Under the pieces are notes generated by a model. That model ran no database searches and had not been told where the DNA came from. It saw only the letters and a list, made by a program, of their open reading frames with translations. DNA of 64,000 bases from Adineta ricciae (taxonomy: Eukaryota > Rotifera > Eurotatoria > Adinetida > Adinetidae), in NCBI GenBank assembly GCA_905250025.1, contig CAJNOJ010000030.1, positions 1 through 64,000 on the forward strand, written 5' to 3'. The translations under genes and the position numbers were made by a program. This document shows positions 45,343 to 56,837 of the stretch, in pieces. Positions within the stretch are counted from its first letter, which is position 1; each line of letters opens with the position of its first letter.

Positions 45343-47377
45343 TCAAAATGACGACTCATCAGTTAGAATATGTTTCGAATTGGCTGAAGAAATCGTATCT
45401 GCGTGATCAAACTGTGAAAGAATCCGTGCGGATGACGAATGTTTTTCATCGAGAGTCGGGAGATGATCGGTATTGGATGTGGTGGCTGAATATTGATTCG
45501 AATATATTGGCGGATTCTCAATAGCGAATGGTGAAGGTGGCAGTGTAGAGTTTTGATTGTATGTTTTCGTTTGCGACGATAAGTTATCGATTTCCATTGT
45601 AAAGGACACGTCGCACGCATCCTGAGCCTCGAGCATTTCTAATAGAAGATCAGCCTGTGGTAACATATCATTATTACGCATATCTAAGAACAATTTCATT
45701 AATTTTGTGCTTAGCATCTTAATATGCGGTAACTGTAATAAAAGAGTGAAGTGACGTAACGAATTGTCATGGTAAACACTTGGGTTTGCATCACATGTGT
45801 ATTGTACAGTTTGATAGATTTGGTTTGTTAGAACACGAAATGCTTTTGTTGATGAAAGCGTGGCTGGAATTGAATTTATCAATATCGTCGCTTTCAATGC
45901 GATAAATTCATCGTGTGTCGCACGCGACTCTTTAAACACTTGAAGAATATTCAGTAAATATGTACATATTGAACTTAAGATCGGACTTGATAATTCACGT
46001 TGACTGAATCGTAAGATAAAACATGAAATTCAATAGATTAGGTCAAAGTCACGGCAACTTACCGTGGGATGATAACATCAGGGGCGAATTGAAGTGAATC
46101 ATCATTCCGCTCGTGTGAACGTTCAATTATATCGAGAATTAAAGTATCCAACCAACTATGTTCAATCATTGTTACTTGTTGATCAAGTGTTAATGTCTCT
46201 GTGTAACCTTTATAGCAAAGAAAACAAACTAGAGATTGTGAACATGAAAAGTAAAAATATCTACCTGGTATTGCTTTTGCCCAATTGATGAGAACAACTA
46301 ATTCTTGGTCGAAAATTTTCGCTAGTAATTGAAGGAAGTATTGATCATCTAACGGACGGTTTGGATCGATTTTAGCCGGTAGATTAAGACGTGACGCTTG
46401 TGACAAAGTCATGAGAAATTCATGAGTTTTGATCGTAGACCGCGCTGGCTCCGGTGCCGACTACAACACAAATAGACATCTCTGAATGGATCGATCGTAC
46501 AAGTATCATTCCTACCTTGGCGGTTTGTAGAGATTGCGGTGAAACAAATGCATTACTATTGTTACTAGTAGTAGGATTTGGCTGAGAAGCAGACGGCGTT
46601 GTCGTTGCTGATAATCGTTCGTGAATTGTCGATAACGCCTGATTCTGATCTGGTTTATTTGATGTTCCATTCGAATGTGATGAAGTCGAGGTTATTTTAC
46701 AAACCGATACAGCTTTCTTTCGATACTTTCGCTCCCGTCGCGCTGTACCTTTAGTCATTCCAACTTCATAGCATCGTCGTAAACGACATGCTTGGCAACT
46801 CTTCCGACGATGCTTATCGATCGTACAGGTATTTGTCGCAGGACATATGTAATCATTTGTACCTTGTATGCTTCGTTTGAAAAATGCTTTGCACCCTAGA
46901 CGTCAAGCGAAATAAGCAAACAGTGTACTTTTCAGAAGTAGTTACCTTCGCAGCTCCATACACCGTAATGGTAACCAGAAGCAACATCACTACACACCGC
47001 CTTAAAAAAATCAAAATAGAAATACGTTTTACCGGTTTGATTGATCAATTCTACATACGCATTGACGTTTTTCTTCGTGTGATATTGAGCCTAAACAAAA
47101 CAAAAACAACATTCTAAATTTAATGTCGTAACAGAAAAAAAAACAACGGAGTTATCGACTTTTCTATGTATGCAAATCTTGCTATTGTTTTCTACAAACC
47201 TCTTTCACTGTCATGTAATAGCATTGCTGATGAACTTTCCATAGGATTATTCCTCGTCGATGTTAATTCGTCATTTTCTCCCGTTGATGTCGACGAGCGG
47301 TAATGATGATATAAATCATTCGTGAATGAATTATACGGGACAGGACTAAGAGATTGTTGTTTAATACTGGCTGACAT
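45343..47377 (-). CDS. ER: Estrogen-receptor-type nuclear receptor (NR3A)
   Basis: Seven exons: 47377-47200, 47090-47059, 47000-46946, 46895-46516, 46460-46265, 46207-46063 and 46003-45343, total 548 residues. The DNA-binding domain is almost that of vertebrate [22 protein letters not shown], then [20 protein letters not shown], then [11 protein letters not shown]. The P-box CEGCKA and D-box PATNT are ER-type, predicting estrogen-response-element binding. The LBD includes [17 protein letters not shown] (with the equivalent of Glu353), [10 protein letters not shown] (Arg394) and helix 12 [16 protein letters not shown]. The His524 position aligns with Leu. An unusual extension of about 85 residues follows helix 12 (Ser/Pro/Thr-rich). 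The first exon (MSASIKQQ) has a GTTTGT donor. A second candidate first exon lies at 48492-48258. Confidence 0.93.
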
Positions 47378-48257
47378 GTTTCTTTAAGGTTAAACAAGCA
47401 TTGTTTCTAGTTCTTTTCTTTTGATTTCGTTGGATAGACAACAATCTAAGGTGATTGTGATATAAAAATACGTATGTTGCACGAGTGTAGCAATGGCAAC
47501 AAAGAGAGAGGAAAGCGACCGAAACCGAGAGAGAGAGAGAGAGAGAGAGAGCGAAGTAAATAACAAATGTATAATATATATACTCGTGAATGACGTTGTC
47601 TATTTTTTTCCTATTCGACAGTATTCTTTGTCGGTTTGTTTTTACAATTACATGTAGCGCGTCTATCAGCTCTCCAAAGTGTTTTTATCTTTTCCGGAGT
47701 TCTTATGAATGACGGGAGAAGAGAAAAAAAAAGAGAATTAAATCTGATTCACAACGAAATTCCGTTGTCTAACGATATTTTTTTCGAATGAAGACGGAGG
47801 AAAAGTTTGTCGATCGGGAAAATATTCGACTTTATTTATATATATATGGGTGATGCACGAAAAAAAAACGCGAGATTCCATGAGCGTGCATGCAAATAAT
47901 ATAGTTTCTATTATGAATTGCGACGTGAAGGACGATGTCGACAACGATAAAAAGAAAACTGAAGGAAAAGAAAAGGAGAAAAAGAATGTGTATTTGTCAG
48001 CAAGCTTATTTCTTTGATTTTTCTTTACATATTTGTACCCAGCAAAAGCGCATGTATATATCTAGTGGAGAAGTCATCGTGTTCTTTGCCCTGTATCATT
48101 GTACAGCTGAATAGCGTCTGTATGTGAGATGCCGACGATCAGAAGCGTTAAAGGAAAGAAATTATCGACAAAGAAAAGCCATGTGAGCGGTTTTTTTTTC
48201 TGTCAATCAATGACAATTAGAAGAGATTTTTGCGTGGTAAGAAACGCATTTGCTTAC
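47378..48257. other. Region between the two candidate first exons of the ER gene
   Basis: Would be a long 5' intron or the proximal promoter. It contains the (GA)n tract at 47527-47551 and T/A-rich sequence. No other exon is seen. Confidence 0.4.
47527..47551. repeat. (GA)n microsatellite
   Basis: About twelve GA units just upstream of the proximal ER first exon. GAGA tracts can bind GAGA-type factors or keep promoters open, but this is only a possibility here. Confidence 0.9.
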
Positions 48258-48492
48258 CCTTATTCATTTCGAGTGATGCCGACGTATTTTTCAGTTTTCC
48301 ATCTGATCGAATTTGATGTACACGATTATTTCGATCTGTGTCCATGTGATTTGCTGCTCCACTGTCAGAATCGATCAGAGCGTGATCTCGATGATTCATT
48401 TGCGTTTCATGATTGGATGTATTATGAGAATTATTTCCCATGGATTCATTAATGAATTCAAGCCACGATTGTTTCTTCTGAGAATAGTCCAT
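48258..48492 (-). CDS. ER: Candidate alternative first coding exon of the ER gene
   Basis: An open stretch of 235 nt starting MDYSQKKQSWLEFINES, Ser/Asn/His/Asp-rich (MNHRDHALIDSDSGAANHMD), ending LEMNK plus one G at a clean donor GTAAGC. It ends in phase 1 with a G, exactly as the proximal first exon does, and so can splice to the second ER exon at 47090 ([11 protein letters not shown]) in frame. It cannot splice to the proximal first exon in frame through the visible acceptor. This predicts two receptor isoforms with different N-terminal (AF-1) regions, made from two promoters. It could also be a separate gene. Confidence 0.5.
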
Positions 48493-50864
48493 TTCCAATA
48501 TCTACAAAATCTCGATACAATGTTGTGCTCAGTAAAGGCAAGTGTTCGAAAGTACAGCTCGATTAATATTTAACGGAAAGTTCTGCAAGTATAGAGATGA
48601 ATAAGTCGAATGAATGAAGAAATGAATGAAACGAATATATATTGTAAAACTGTCGAAAAAGATAAATACATAAACATCACAAATATTAAACATAATCTTA
48701 CTCATTCATGCAGAGCAGCGAAATGTAAAGAAAGAGGCGAATGTAATTATTCGATATTTTGTACATGAAAGAAAAGGTATGATGACAAGATTAACTTGTC
48801 GTCATAATTTGGCCATGAAACGATATTACTTGTATATTTTTCATTGCAAACGCATATTCAGATTCGAAATATTTCAGAAAATGCTTCAGTCGCATATCGA
48901 TGAGTTATCAATCATTAACGCATTTATTTATTTTTCTGAAATTAGAAGAGTTTTCTGCGTCGATACGGTCACTAGGTTCTTTCTCATTTTCAAGTTATAC
49001 CTATACGTTGCAAACCATTCGAACATTTTTTTAAGGATAGTTTTACGTCATCAACGCAAAATAATCGTACTTGTTTTTTTGTTGTCTCGTACTTTTCTCT
49101 GTTACCTGTAGATCATAGGCTACAAGATGCATGTAACACGAATGATTATACTTAAATTATAAGAATTGGAGGGAGGAATAACTGAATTATGATTATCAAC
49201 AAACAGGATCAGAGAGATTAGAATGATGGCATTAGTTGTATTGCTTTCGCATCTGTATTCATCAAGTGTTGTTCATTTTCATAAGTTTTTTGTTCGAAAA
49301 AACACATCTGATACAATGATTAAAATTAGCATGAGTGGTGACAACCATCTCTACATTCCATGTCATTAGACTGGATGACAGGAAAGAAGGAGCTAAACCT
49401 TGCCGAGTGCTATTAGTAAGGATGGTCTCGTTGTATGTTTGCCTTGACTAATTGACAACGAGTGAAAAAGAGAGAAAGAAACTATTGATTTCGTTCTTTC
49501 GTTCTTTTTTTTTTTCATTTGCTTTGCTTTTTAAGACGCTCTAGCGATATTTATCAGTACATTTTCAACTTTATCACACCGTGACACTCTCTATGGTTTC
49601 GCTTCAATAGACAGACGAAGTCTATGACGTGATTTTTCCAAATAACAATCAGTACTTACTTTTTGTCAACAAAGAAAATTATTCATCCGACGGGCAACAT
49701 CACCCTTTCTTTTAGTTTTATTCCAGATTCCAGAATATTTTTCAATGAAATTCCCGCAGAGTTAAAAGCTCTACTATCGTCGAATCCTGTGTATTATTGA
49801 AGGAAAGAGCATTATCAGCAGTACTTCAAATAATACTGAATAGTTGAAAAAAACCAGGTGCAAAGGTCAAAATAAAGCCACTCGATCTGCAAGGAAGGAT
49901 TACGAAGAGTACAGAAGTACTGGAGAATTTGAAAACAGCCGAAGACTTGACTGACACAAGCGATAATATTGTCTTAACAGGAAAGGTTTTACGAGTCTTT
50001 TGTGCTTCTATCAGAAGAATACGACAAAAAAACAAGTTTTGTTTTTACACAAAACATTGAATGCCGAGGGTTACAATAAACCAAATAACCACTTGCCACA
50101 TTCAATGGCAAGTGAGAGTATAAATACGATTGATGTGTCAATGACCAATTTGTACATCTTCTCGAATAGCAAATGCGGAACGAAAATAATGACTTATTAT
50201 AGAATGTATATCCTTTCTGATTAAGTAAATCCATGAATTCATATCGAACAATTACTTGACTAAAATCGAAAAATATTCAGAACTTTTTTTTCTGTCATCA
50301 CAGGAGAAGAACGTCTTTGTGCAAGTTTTGAACATCCTGATATTCTTTTGGTTTAGAAAGTCAGGTATTTTTGTCTCAACTGATTGTGATAACACAACCA
50401 TAAAAAAAACTATCACATTTATAGTTCATCTTTTGTTTTGTGAACATAGCAACTGTTACCTTTGCAACATCCGAAGTGTATGCCGAAGAAGAAACAAGCG
50501 ATGCTTCTTTTTTCCTCTTCAGCTATCGCAATTTTCATATGAGCTTATGAATAATTAGTAAAGTCGACAAGTTTCCCACACTGAGAATTAAAATGGCATT
50601 TTGTAACGTGTTGAATATACTTTTTGAAGCTTTAGTATCAATCAATTTTCATCAAGAACTTTTGGATGCACTCCTGATTTTTGCATCCTATTATATAAAA
50701 AGATAGGGTGTTGTAGTATTAAAAATACCTTGTCAGGATTCATTTTCTATTCTCGAATAATCTTCTTACCGTCACCACAACAAATCTTCACATGAGCACC
50801 TCTTCATTATGTTGATTAGTTTACATGACAACCGGGCGTTTCAGCTTGTGACGCGTCAAACAGG
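48493..50864. other. 2.4 kb intergenic region
   Basis: No gene is supported. A short hairpin-capable inverted repeat lies at 50090-50114 (CACTTGCCA, 7 nt, TGGCAAGTG). An AAAGGTCA half-site lies at 49862-49869. Open frames near 48779-49111 and 50256-50558 are AT-driven. The region lies between divergent genes (ER and the EF-hand/PLAT gene). Confidence 0.4.
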
Positions 50865-50990
50865 ATGCTTCCTGTTAGAAACACCGAGGAGAAATGGAAA
50901 AGAAGAGAGAGAGAAAAAACAGCCGAGTCATCACAATACAAAATATTTCATTTTCTATGTGTCTTCATTATTATAATCATCAAAGAAGAA

Positions 50991-52010
50991 ATGTCGTCGT
51001 TAACATCCAAAGAAATACATCAATTATCAGAAGAAACTGGCTTTAGCAAATTAGCCATCCAAGATTGGTACAAACGCTTTATTTACGACTGCCCCACTGG
51101 TAGTATCTCAAAAGAACGATATTTGAATCTCTATCGTTCATTTTATCCTCGTGCACGTAACTCCGACACTTATGCTCAAATCTTTTTTACAGCTTTTGAT
51201 GAAGATCGTGATCAAGCATTAAATTTTCGTGAATTTTTACGCGTCGTTGCTGTTACGCAAGGTACTGATGAGAAAGCCAAACTTGAATTAGCTTTTAAAG
51301 CCTATAATCGTAATCAAGTCGAGACTAATTTACCACGGAAACAGCTACGTACTATGATTATTGCGATATTAGATCTTGCTGAAACTTCTGATGAAGATGA
51401 AGAAGGTGGATATGAAGAAAAACGCGAGAAAATTATCGAATGGACTATGAAGTGTCTAGGTTTGGATGAGAAAGCTGACATTTCGAAGCGTGAATTCATT
51501 CGTCGATGTCGAGATGACGTGAACTTATACGAATTTCTCTCATTTCGATCTGTACCAAAACCGAACTGTCCAGATGGGGATTTGAAAGGAAAAGAAAAAT
51601 ACAAAATTTCGATTACAACAGGCTCCGAAGGAAAGAAATTAGCTCGAAGTAAATCGTCCGGCACTGACGCCAATGTTTACCTAGTTCTTCATGGTGAAAC
51701 GAGTAGTTCCGAATCCATTCATCTACAACACTCTCAAACATACAAGGATTCATTCGAACATGGTCATACCGATATGTTCACACAGTTTTTGCCTGCATTA
51801 GGAGAAATTAAAGGTGCAACACTTTGGCATACAGGTGACAAAAATCAAGGATGGTATGTCGATAACATGCTAATAACAAATGAAGCAACAAACACGACGA
51901 CATATTTTCCTGTCCAACGTTGGTTAGATAGCGACGAATATGACAAAATGACAAAGGTCGAATTGATTCCCAACCAACCACCTGGTTATGCTGAAGTGAA
52001 TGACAATTGA
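50991..52010 (+). CDS. EF-hand (neuronal calcium sensor-like) plus PLAT-domain protein
   Basis: Single exon. I start at the ATG at 50991 (MSSLTSKEIHQLSEETGFSK, 339 residues) because that is where NCS-type homology starts. An in-frame ATG at 50865 adds 42 residues including a hydrophobic run (FLCVFIIIII), and a TTTCAG acceptor-like site 20 nt before it makes that start possible too. Residues about 1-190 resemble recoverin/NCS proteins: WYKRFIYDCPTGSISKERY, one good calcium loop (DEDRDQALNFRE), and degenerate others. Residues about 215-335 are a PLAT/LH2 beta-sandwich: YKISITTGSEGKKLARSKS, GTDANVYLVLHGE, HTDMFTQFLPALGEI, WYVDNMLITNE and YFPVQRWL. PLAT domains bind lipids or membrane proteins, so a calcium-regulated membrane adaptor is a reasonable guess. 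Confidence 0.82.
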   Translation: MSSLTSKEIHQLSEETGFSKLAIQDWYKRFIYDCPTGSISKERYLNLYRSFYPRARNSDTYAQIFFTAFDEDRDQALNFREFLRVVAVTQGTDEKAKLELAFKAYNRNQVETNLPRKQLRTMIIAILDLAETSDEDEEGGYEEKREKIIEWTMKCLGLDEKADISKREFIRRCRDDVNLYEFLSFRSVPKPNCPDGDLKGKEKYKISITTGSEGKKLARSKSSGTDANVYLVLHGETSSSESIHLQHSQTYKDSFEHGHTDMFTQFLPALGEIKGATLWHTGDKNQGWYVDNMLITNEATNTTTYFPVQRWLDSDEYDKMTKVELIPNQPPGYAEVNDN

Positions 52011-52270
52011 ACATTGGAATATTGTTTTCCTTTCTTGCTTGTTGTATGCATATCTTAAAAACTGGTTCAATTTACTTCTTTTTCTGCTTAAATAAATCAT
52101 TTCTCGGCAAATCTATTTATTTTGATAACTACGTAATATACAGTTAAATGAATGAAGCCATACTAATCAGGCAACGAACTTTTTTGCGTGTATGAACAGA
52201 AAAAAACACAAAGTTTTCAATCGAACAGTTAGTTGTGACTAGGAAGAACGGTTTTTTAAAGTAGATTTTG

Positions 52271-52665
52271 CTATTTATAATTAAGGAGATCATTTTCATT
52301 CTCTTCGGCAATTGACATCAATGTAATTTGTCGCTGACGTGTTGAACACGTTCGATAGCGTGCAGTGTAGTGAACTTGAACATGCGTTTTAGTAATACTA
52401 GTTTGTTGTTCACGATTCTGACGAACGGATCCGCGTCGAGTGTATAGTTTTGCGCGACGATTCTCGTGTGGTGAGTAGTTTGGAACAGTTTGATTGAAAT
52501 GCCAGAGTAATTTCGAGAAAAATTTCCATATTCGCTTTCCAGCTGTACATTTATGCAGCTTGACTAATGTTCTACAAACATACAAGTCGGATTGTCGAAA
52601 TAAGAAGATTTTTATCTATATTTTCATACATACAATTTCGAATTCGATTTTGTTTTATGGGGCAT
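52271..52665 (-). CDS. Small basic protein, unrecognised
   Basis: Two exons, 52665-52634 and 52571-52271, give 110 residues starting MPHKTKSNSKL. The protein is strongly basic (GKRIWKFFSKLLWHF, NRRAKLYTRRGSVRQNREQ, ARYRTCSTRQRQ) and ends acidic (AEENENDLLNYK). No membrane helix, signal or domain is seen. A further possible 5' exon near 52832-52782 (SAFQKQTKLFEAEVHQE) is flanked by splice-like sites but is not in frame with a start, so may be untranslated or belong to another isoform. Confidence 0.45.
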
Positions 52666-53458
52666 GATTGATTAGCAACTCAAATTTCGTAGCAAACTGA
52701 ATGAATCAAAAGGAAAAAGAAATTTAGTTTTTTATATGTGATGCATGTATCGATGGCACACATGTAAACATCGCTCACCTCTTGATGTACCTCAGCTTCA
52801 AAGAGTTTTGTTTGCTTTTGAAATGCACTTCTGAAAAAAAGAAAGGATTCGTTTAATGTTTTATGTCCTTATATGACGCTCATAGAAAACGTGGCTGTGA
52901 AAAATGAAAGAAAAACAGGGTTCTGATTTCTTTCATCTTCTTTTTTTTTCAAGTTTTTAATGGCATAGTCTTGATTTTGCTGTGAATGAAACGACCACGC
53001 TTGGCATTTCCAGGGCAGACAAACAAATTCAGAACAAAATGATATATATTTCAAGGCAACGGATTAATCGCGAAGGAGAAAAACAACAGAGACTAAGAGT
53101 AGACGTAAAATCAAACGCCTGAATAAACAGAAAATGTGCATTTTTCGTTTGTTTTTGAGTTGTCTTAGGCAACGATATACATACTTAGTTGTGAAGATGG
53201 AATTTGTGCTTTGTATCATGTGACACGTCTACGAAATACTGAGTGTTTGGATTGAAAGAACGAAAGGCTAAAAATGGGTTTAATGTAATAATTTTTACCG
53301 TATGCGATAGACACGAAAAAGTCAGACATGATGGAATGTTCTGATATTAATACGCTGCCTCGTTAGTTTATCAAAGCGATAAAGTACAGGAATTTTTATT
53401 TTTTTAAAAAAAATATTATATTTACAACAAGTACTATTTTCATCATGTACAAAATTCT
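52666..53458. other. Intergenic with one possible exon
   Basis: Contains the possible 5' exon near 52782-52832 mentioned for the small basic protein, otherwise AT-rich DNA between two - strand genes. Nothing else is seen. Confidence 0.35.
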
Positions 53459-55673
53459 TTAAACAACAATATGTTTGACAGTATGAATAAAAGCTAATGA
53501 CAAAAAAGTAAGTAGAATAGCCGAAATCAATTGCTGTGCAAGTTTCAATCTAAAATATAGAAGAATTGTAGTAAAATTTGATATTCAGATCGTTTCATAC
53601 CTGAGATTTCGTTCATAACATTGTGTCATTCGATCCATATCGTCTTTCAATAAGTACTTTTTCACACCAAGAACATGATTTCGGATGTATTCAACCCAAT
53701 TAAGATCTTGTACGTCGAAATTGAATAACTAGAAGTATTTACAAATAGAAATTTAGAATTCTAAATCGAGCGAGATCTACCTGACGATCGATTTCATTCG
53801 TACTCATAATATCGAACAATTTTTCACTATTTTCACTTGCAAACGTCCAATTGTTATTGGAAAAGAAGTCGAGAACTTGTAGAGATTTCGTCATTTTATT
53901 CAACAGACGAACGAAACTAAAACAGCCGAGCATGCCATCGAGTTTTGACTTTAGGAGAAAGAAACTTACATTGGTTTATTTTTCGTGATGATCATAATGA
54001 GATCGAGAAGATAAGCGAATATGACTTCTTGGAAGAAATGTCGAATTCCATAAACATATCTATGTACGAACAAAAACAAAGGTAGAATTATCGATCGAAA
54101 AGACAAGAAAAACTTACTTGTTTGTAATCAGAGTCAATTCAGGCCATCGCAAACATCGTTGAAAAGCAATTTTATGTGAATCAAGTTGCTCAGCAATAAT
54201 ATCAACTAGAAAACATCGGATGAATAAACAGGATGAAATTGTCAGAGGATCCTTACTGTATTGCTGACTAGAAACAGATTTGTTGTTACTTCGTCGTCCT
54301 GCTGCACAGCAATGAATGACCGGTAACATATCGGCTTTTTGTCGTAAGGGTTGCCTCGATGCTTGCGTTGCTGTATGCCAGGCAAGAGTTATCATCGTAT
54401 TGATAACAACATCAGCTGGAATACAATTTGGTTGGATTGTTGGATTGGCATTCATCACACGCATAAAGCCAGAAACAGACTAGAATGAATCATTCCGGTC
54501 TCGGAAGCTTTGTTCAACAAAGAATCAACTTACTGCAACAATGATGCCAGTGTAACCGCTGTAGTTATCGATAAAACCCTAAAATGAAAACACGATGACT
54601 TTGACAACAATAGAGGAAAGAATGCTTACAGGAACTGGTTCTTGCCATGTAGGGCCAATAATTGATGGGCGGAAAATAGCTGAAACGAATGAAAGTAAAA
54701 TGAAACGATTCATTCATTTGAATAAGGAAGTAGCTTACCAAGAGGTAAATGTTGAGCATGTGTATTAAGATAGGCTTCAGCTAAACCTTTTGTGAAAGTA
54801 TACGTATTGGGTAGATGACGGATCAATTCTGGGGTGATTAAATCTAACATTGACGTATCCATCCATTCACATGCTTTTAACAGTTGTTCAGGAGCGATTG
54901 AAGTGGGATAGACAGCTTCCTCAATATGTGATTCATTGCAATTAGCATATGCTGTAGAAACATGTATTACTGCCTGTGATGGATAAAAAAACGAATTGAG
55001 TATGATAAACATGTCTTGTCTTTTCTATTTGTTACCTGAACCGAAGCCATTTTCGTGCATAATTCGATGAGTTTTGCCACAGATCCGACATTGATTTGCA
55101 TCGCATTTCTAAATTAGCACAAACTCGAAATGAAGTAAAACATATCATTGCAAAAATTTACCTCAATGGTTCATCAAATCGAATAGTTGCTGCAGAATGA
55201 AATACAATGTGACATTTTTCGATCAGGAGTGCTTCATCAGTTTTGCTCAAACCAAAATTAGGTAACGTCACATCGCCCTCCATAGCGTTGAATTTTGATG
55301 CAAAATTAGGATTAATCAAACGAATCGTATCGAAGAGCTAGAAAAGAGAAATATTTTAACAATTAGGACACACAATAATTTGTGAGATTACGTACCGGAC
55401 AACTGCATAATTTCGTTAAGCGTTCTTGAGGCGTAACATTGTGTTTACCTCTGATCAATACATGAATACGATCGATGTCTAAAAAAAAGAATCGATTAAA
55501 TATTCTTTATGAAGAATCTAGTACATACCAGGGCATGATCGAACTAATTTTTCTAACAAACACTTTCCAACAAATCCGGTCGCACCAGTGACGAAAATAG
55601 TTTTATTGGAGAAAAATGTTGCAATAGCACTAGTGGAATCTTTGTGAACTAGTTCGCTCATATTTGGAGCCAT
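53459..55673 (-). CDS. FAR: Fatty acyl-CoA reductase
   Basis: About ten exons and about 500 residues. The N-terminal NAD(P)H-binding Rossmann motif is KTIFVTGATGFVGKCLLEKL. The extended-SDR active site is YTFTKGLAEAY (YxxxK). Other family text is VFHSAATIRFDEPLR, VIHVSTAYANCN and IFRPSIIGPTWQEPVPGF. A C-terminal sterile/FAR domain and a final hydrophobic helix (LISAILLTFLSLAFIH) follow; FAR proteins are tail-anchored to ER or peroxisomes. The enzyme reduces fatty acyl-CoA to fatty alcohol for wax esters and ether lipids. Start chosen is MAPNMSELVHK at 55673; the stop is at 53459-53461. It is divergent from the SMS-like gene, 318 bp apart. Confidence 0.92.
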
Positions 55674-55991
55674 TTCGATTGTTTACTCAAGGGGTTTATT
55701 TGCTTATTAGACACAATATGATAGATATATATACATATATATATATATGTATTTATAGGACTCATAATCATATGACACAGGTAACGCACGATGGGAAATC
55801 TGCGCAATTGTCGGCTTTGTAAATTATAATGCGTTCGTATAGCTGGCTAATCCTGCCTACACATATTTTTATTACGCATCACAAATGCCTAATTACATAT
55901 GCGCTCATGTGAGACCACACAAAATGAAAGCTATATATATAGATGTCTGCTCTTATCGTATCAAAACATGAGCTAGATATTTATTATTGTC
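55674..55991. promoter_or_regulatory. Divergent promoter region, FAR and SMS-like
   Basis: 318 bp between the two starts, with an (AT)-rich alternating tract at about 55725-55750 including ATATATATATATGT. It presumably drives both genes. TATA-like sequences are present on both strands, but the tract makes individual calls meaningless. Confidence 0.45.
55725..55750. repeat. (AT)n alternating tract
   Basis: Alternating TA/AT run with one C, between divergent FAR and SMS-like genes. It can melt or extrude a cruciform. Confidence 0.75.
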
Positions 55992-56837
55992 ATGTTAGCA
56001 ATAAGCGATGTCCTCACTATTTCAGTATTTCGAAGCGATTATCCAAATAATGACACAAAATTCGAGATTAATCTTACAAAGATCACGAATTTTAACTACA
56101 CCAGCGTCCTTAGCACTTTCTTAATTTGGACATTACGTTTACTAATATTAATTGGATTATATGCAATGATGTGCACAATTGCTTTAATCGAATTCCATAG
56201 TGATTATCGACCAACTAATCAAACATTTACCATGGTTGATATTGGTTTCAGAATCACTCAAAACCTACATGATTATTTAAGTGATCACTCGACTCTTCAT
56301 CATTGGTTAGCCTTTCTCAACACCATTGGCGTCGATATCTTGTTGGTATATACAGTGATAGCAGTGGGTTATTGGCAACGTCGACCGGGTATCGTGATCG
56401 TCGAAACCACAATGTTCCTTGCTCGACTGGCTTGTGGATGGCTAACACAATTACCTTATGCCAGTGACTACCTCCCAAGTGAACATGATTTTCCAGATTG
56501 CTTAACCAACAGATTCCGAGATGCAACATCACTTAGTGATCAGCGACAACACGCTAGTTTCTTCTACTTTTTCAGCGGACACGTGGCTCTAGTGAGTCTC
56601 GTTGCAGCTCATTTTAGTCAATCGAACCAACGAAAATCAGCTAACTTATGTCATCTATTCAACATCCTACAAATGATCAGATTATTGGCGACCAGAGGCC
56701 ATTACACGATAGATTTAATCGGCGGTATAATAATCGGATCTTATGCACATAGTTTTATAGAGAATGTAGATAAGATCTTAGCATCATATCAGCTCGTTGG
56801 ACATTTAGTTCGAAGAAAATATGTGAAAATGAACTGA
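55992..56837 (+). CDS. Sphingomyelin-synthase / PAP2-C-like membrane enzyme
   Basis: Single exon, 281 residues, with about six hydrophobic segments. The catalytic pattern of the sphingomyelin synthase and phosphatidylcholine:diacylglycerol cholinephosphotransferase group is present: SGHVALVSLVAAHF (first His) and RGHYTIDLIGGIIIG (second His and Asp). In these enzymes the triad transfers a phosphocholine or phosphoethanolamine head group between lipids. The first half is divergent from vertebrate SMS (no SAM domain). An Asn-rich start with NXT sites follows the ATG. Whether the acceptor is ceramide or diacylglycerol cannot be read. The CYP4-like gene starts 89 bp after the stop on the same strand. 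Confidence 0.72.
   Translation: MLAISDVLTISVFRSDYPNNDTKFEINLTKITNFNYTSVLSTFLIWTLRLLILIGLYAMMCTIALIEFHSDYRPTNQTFTMVDIGFRITQNLHDYLSDHSTLHHWLAFLNTIGVDILLVYTVIAVGYWQRRPGIVIVETTMFLARLACGWLTQLPYASDYLPSEHDFPDCLTNRFRDATSLSDQRQHASFFYFFSGHVALVSLVAAHFSQSNQRKSANLCHLFNILQMIRLLATRGHYTIDLIGGIIIGSYAHSFIENVDKILASYQLVGHLVRRKYVKMN

Noticed and set aside
47192-47377. Stand-alone 61-residue protein
   Set aside because: It is the first exon of the ER gene; its apparent end is the GTTTGT donor read through.
48779-49111. 110-codon + strand open frame
   Set aside because: Phe/Ile/Tyr/Arg-rich composition typical of AT-rich noncoding DNA; no support on either side.
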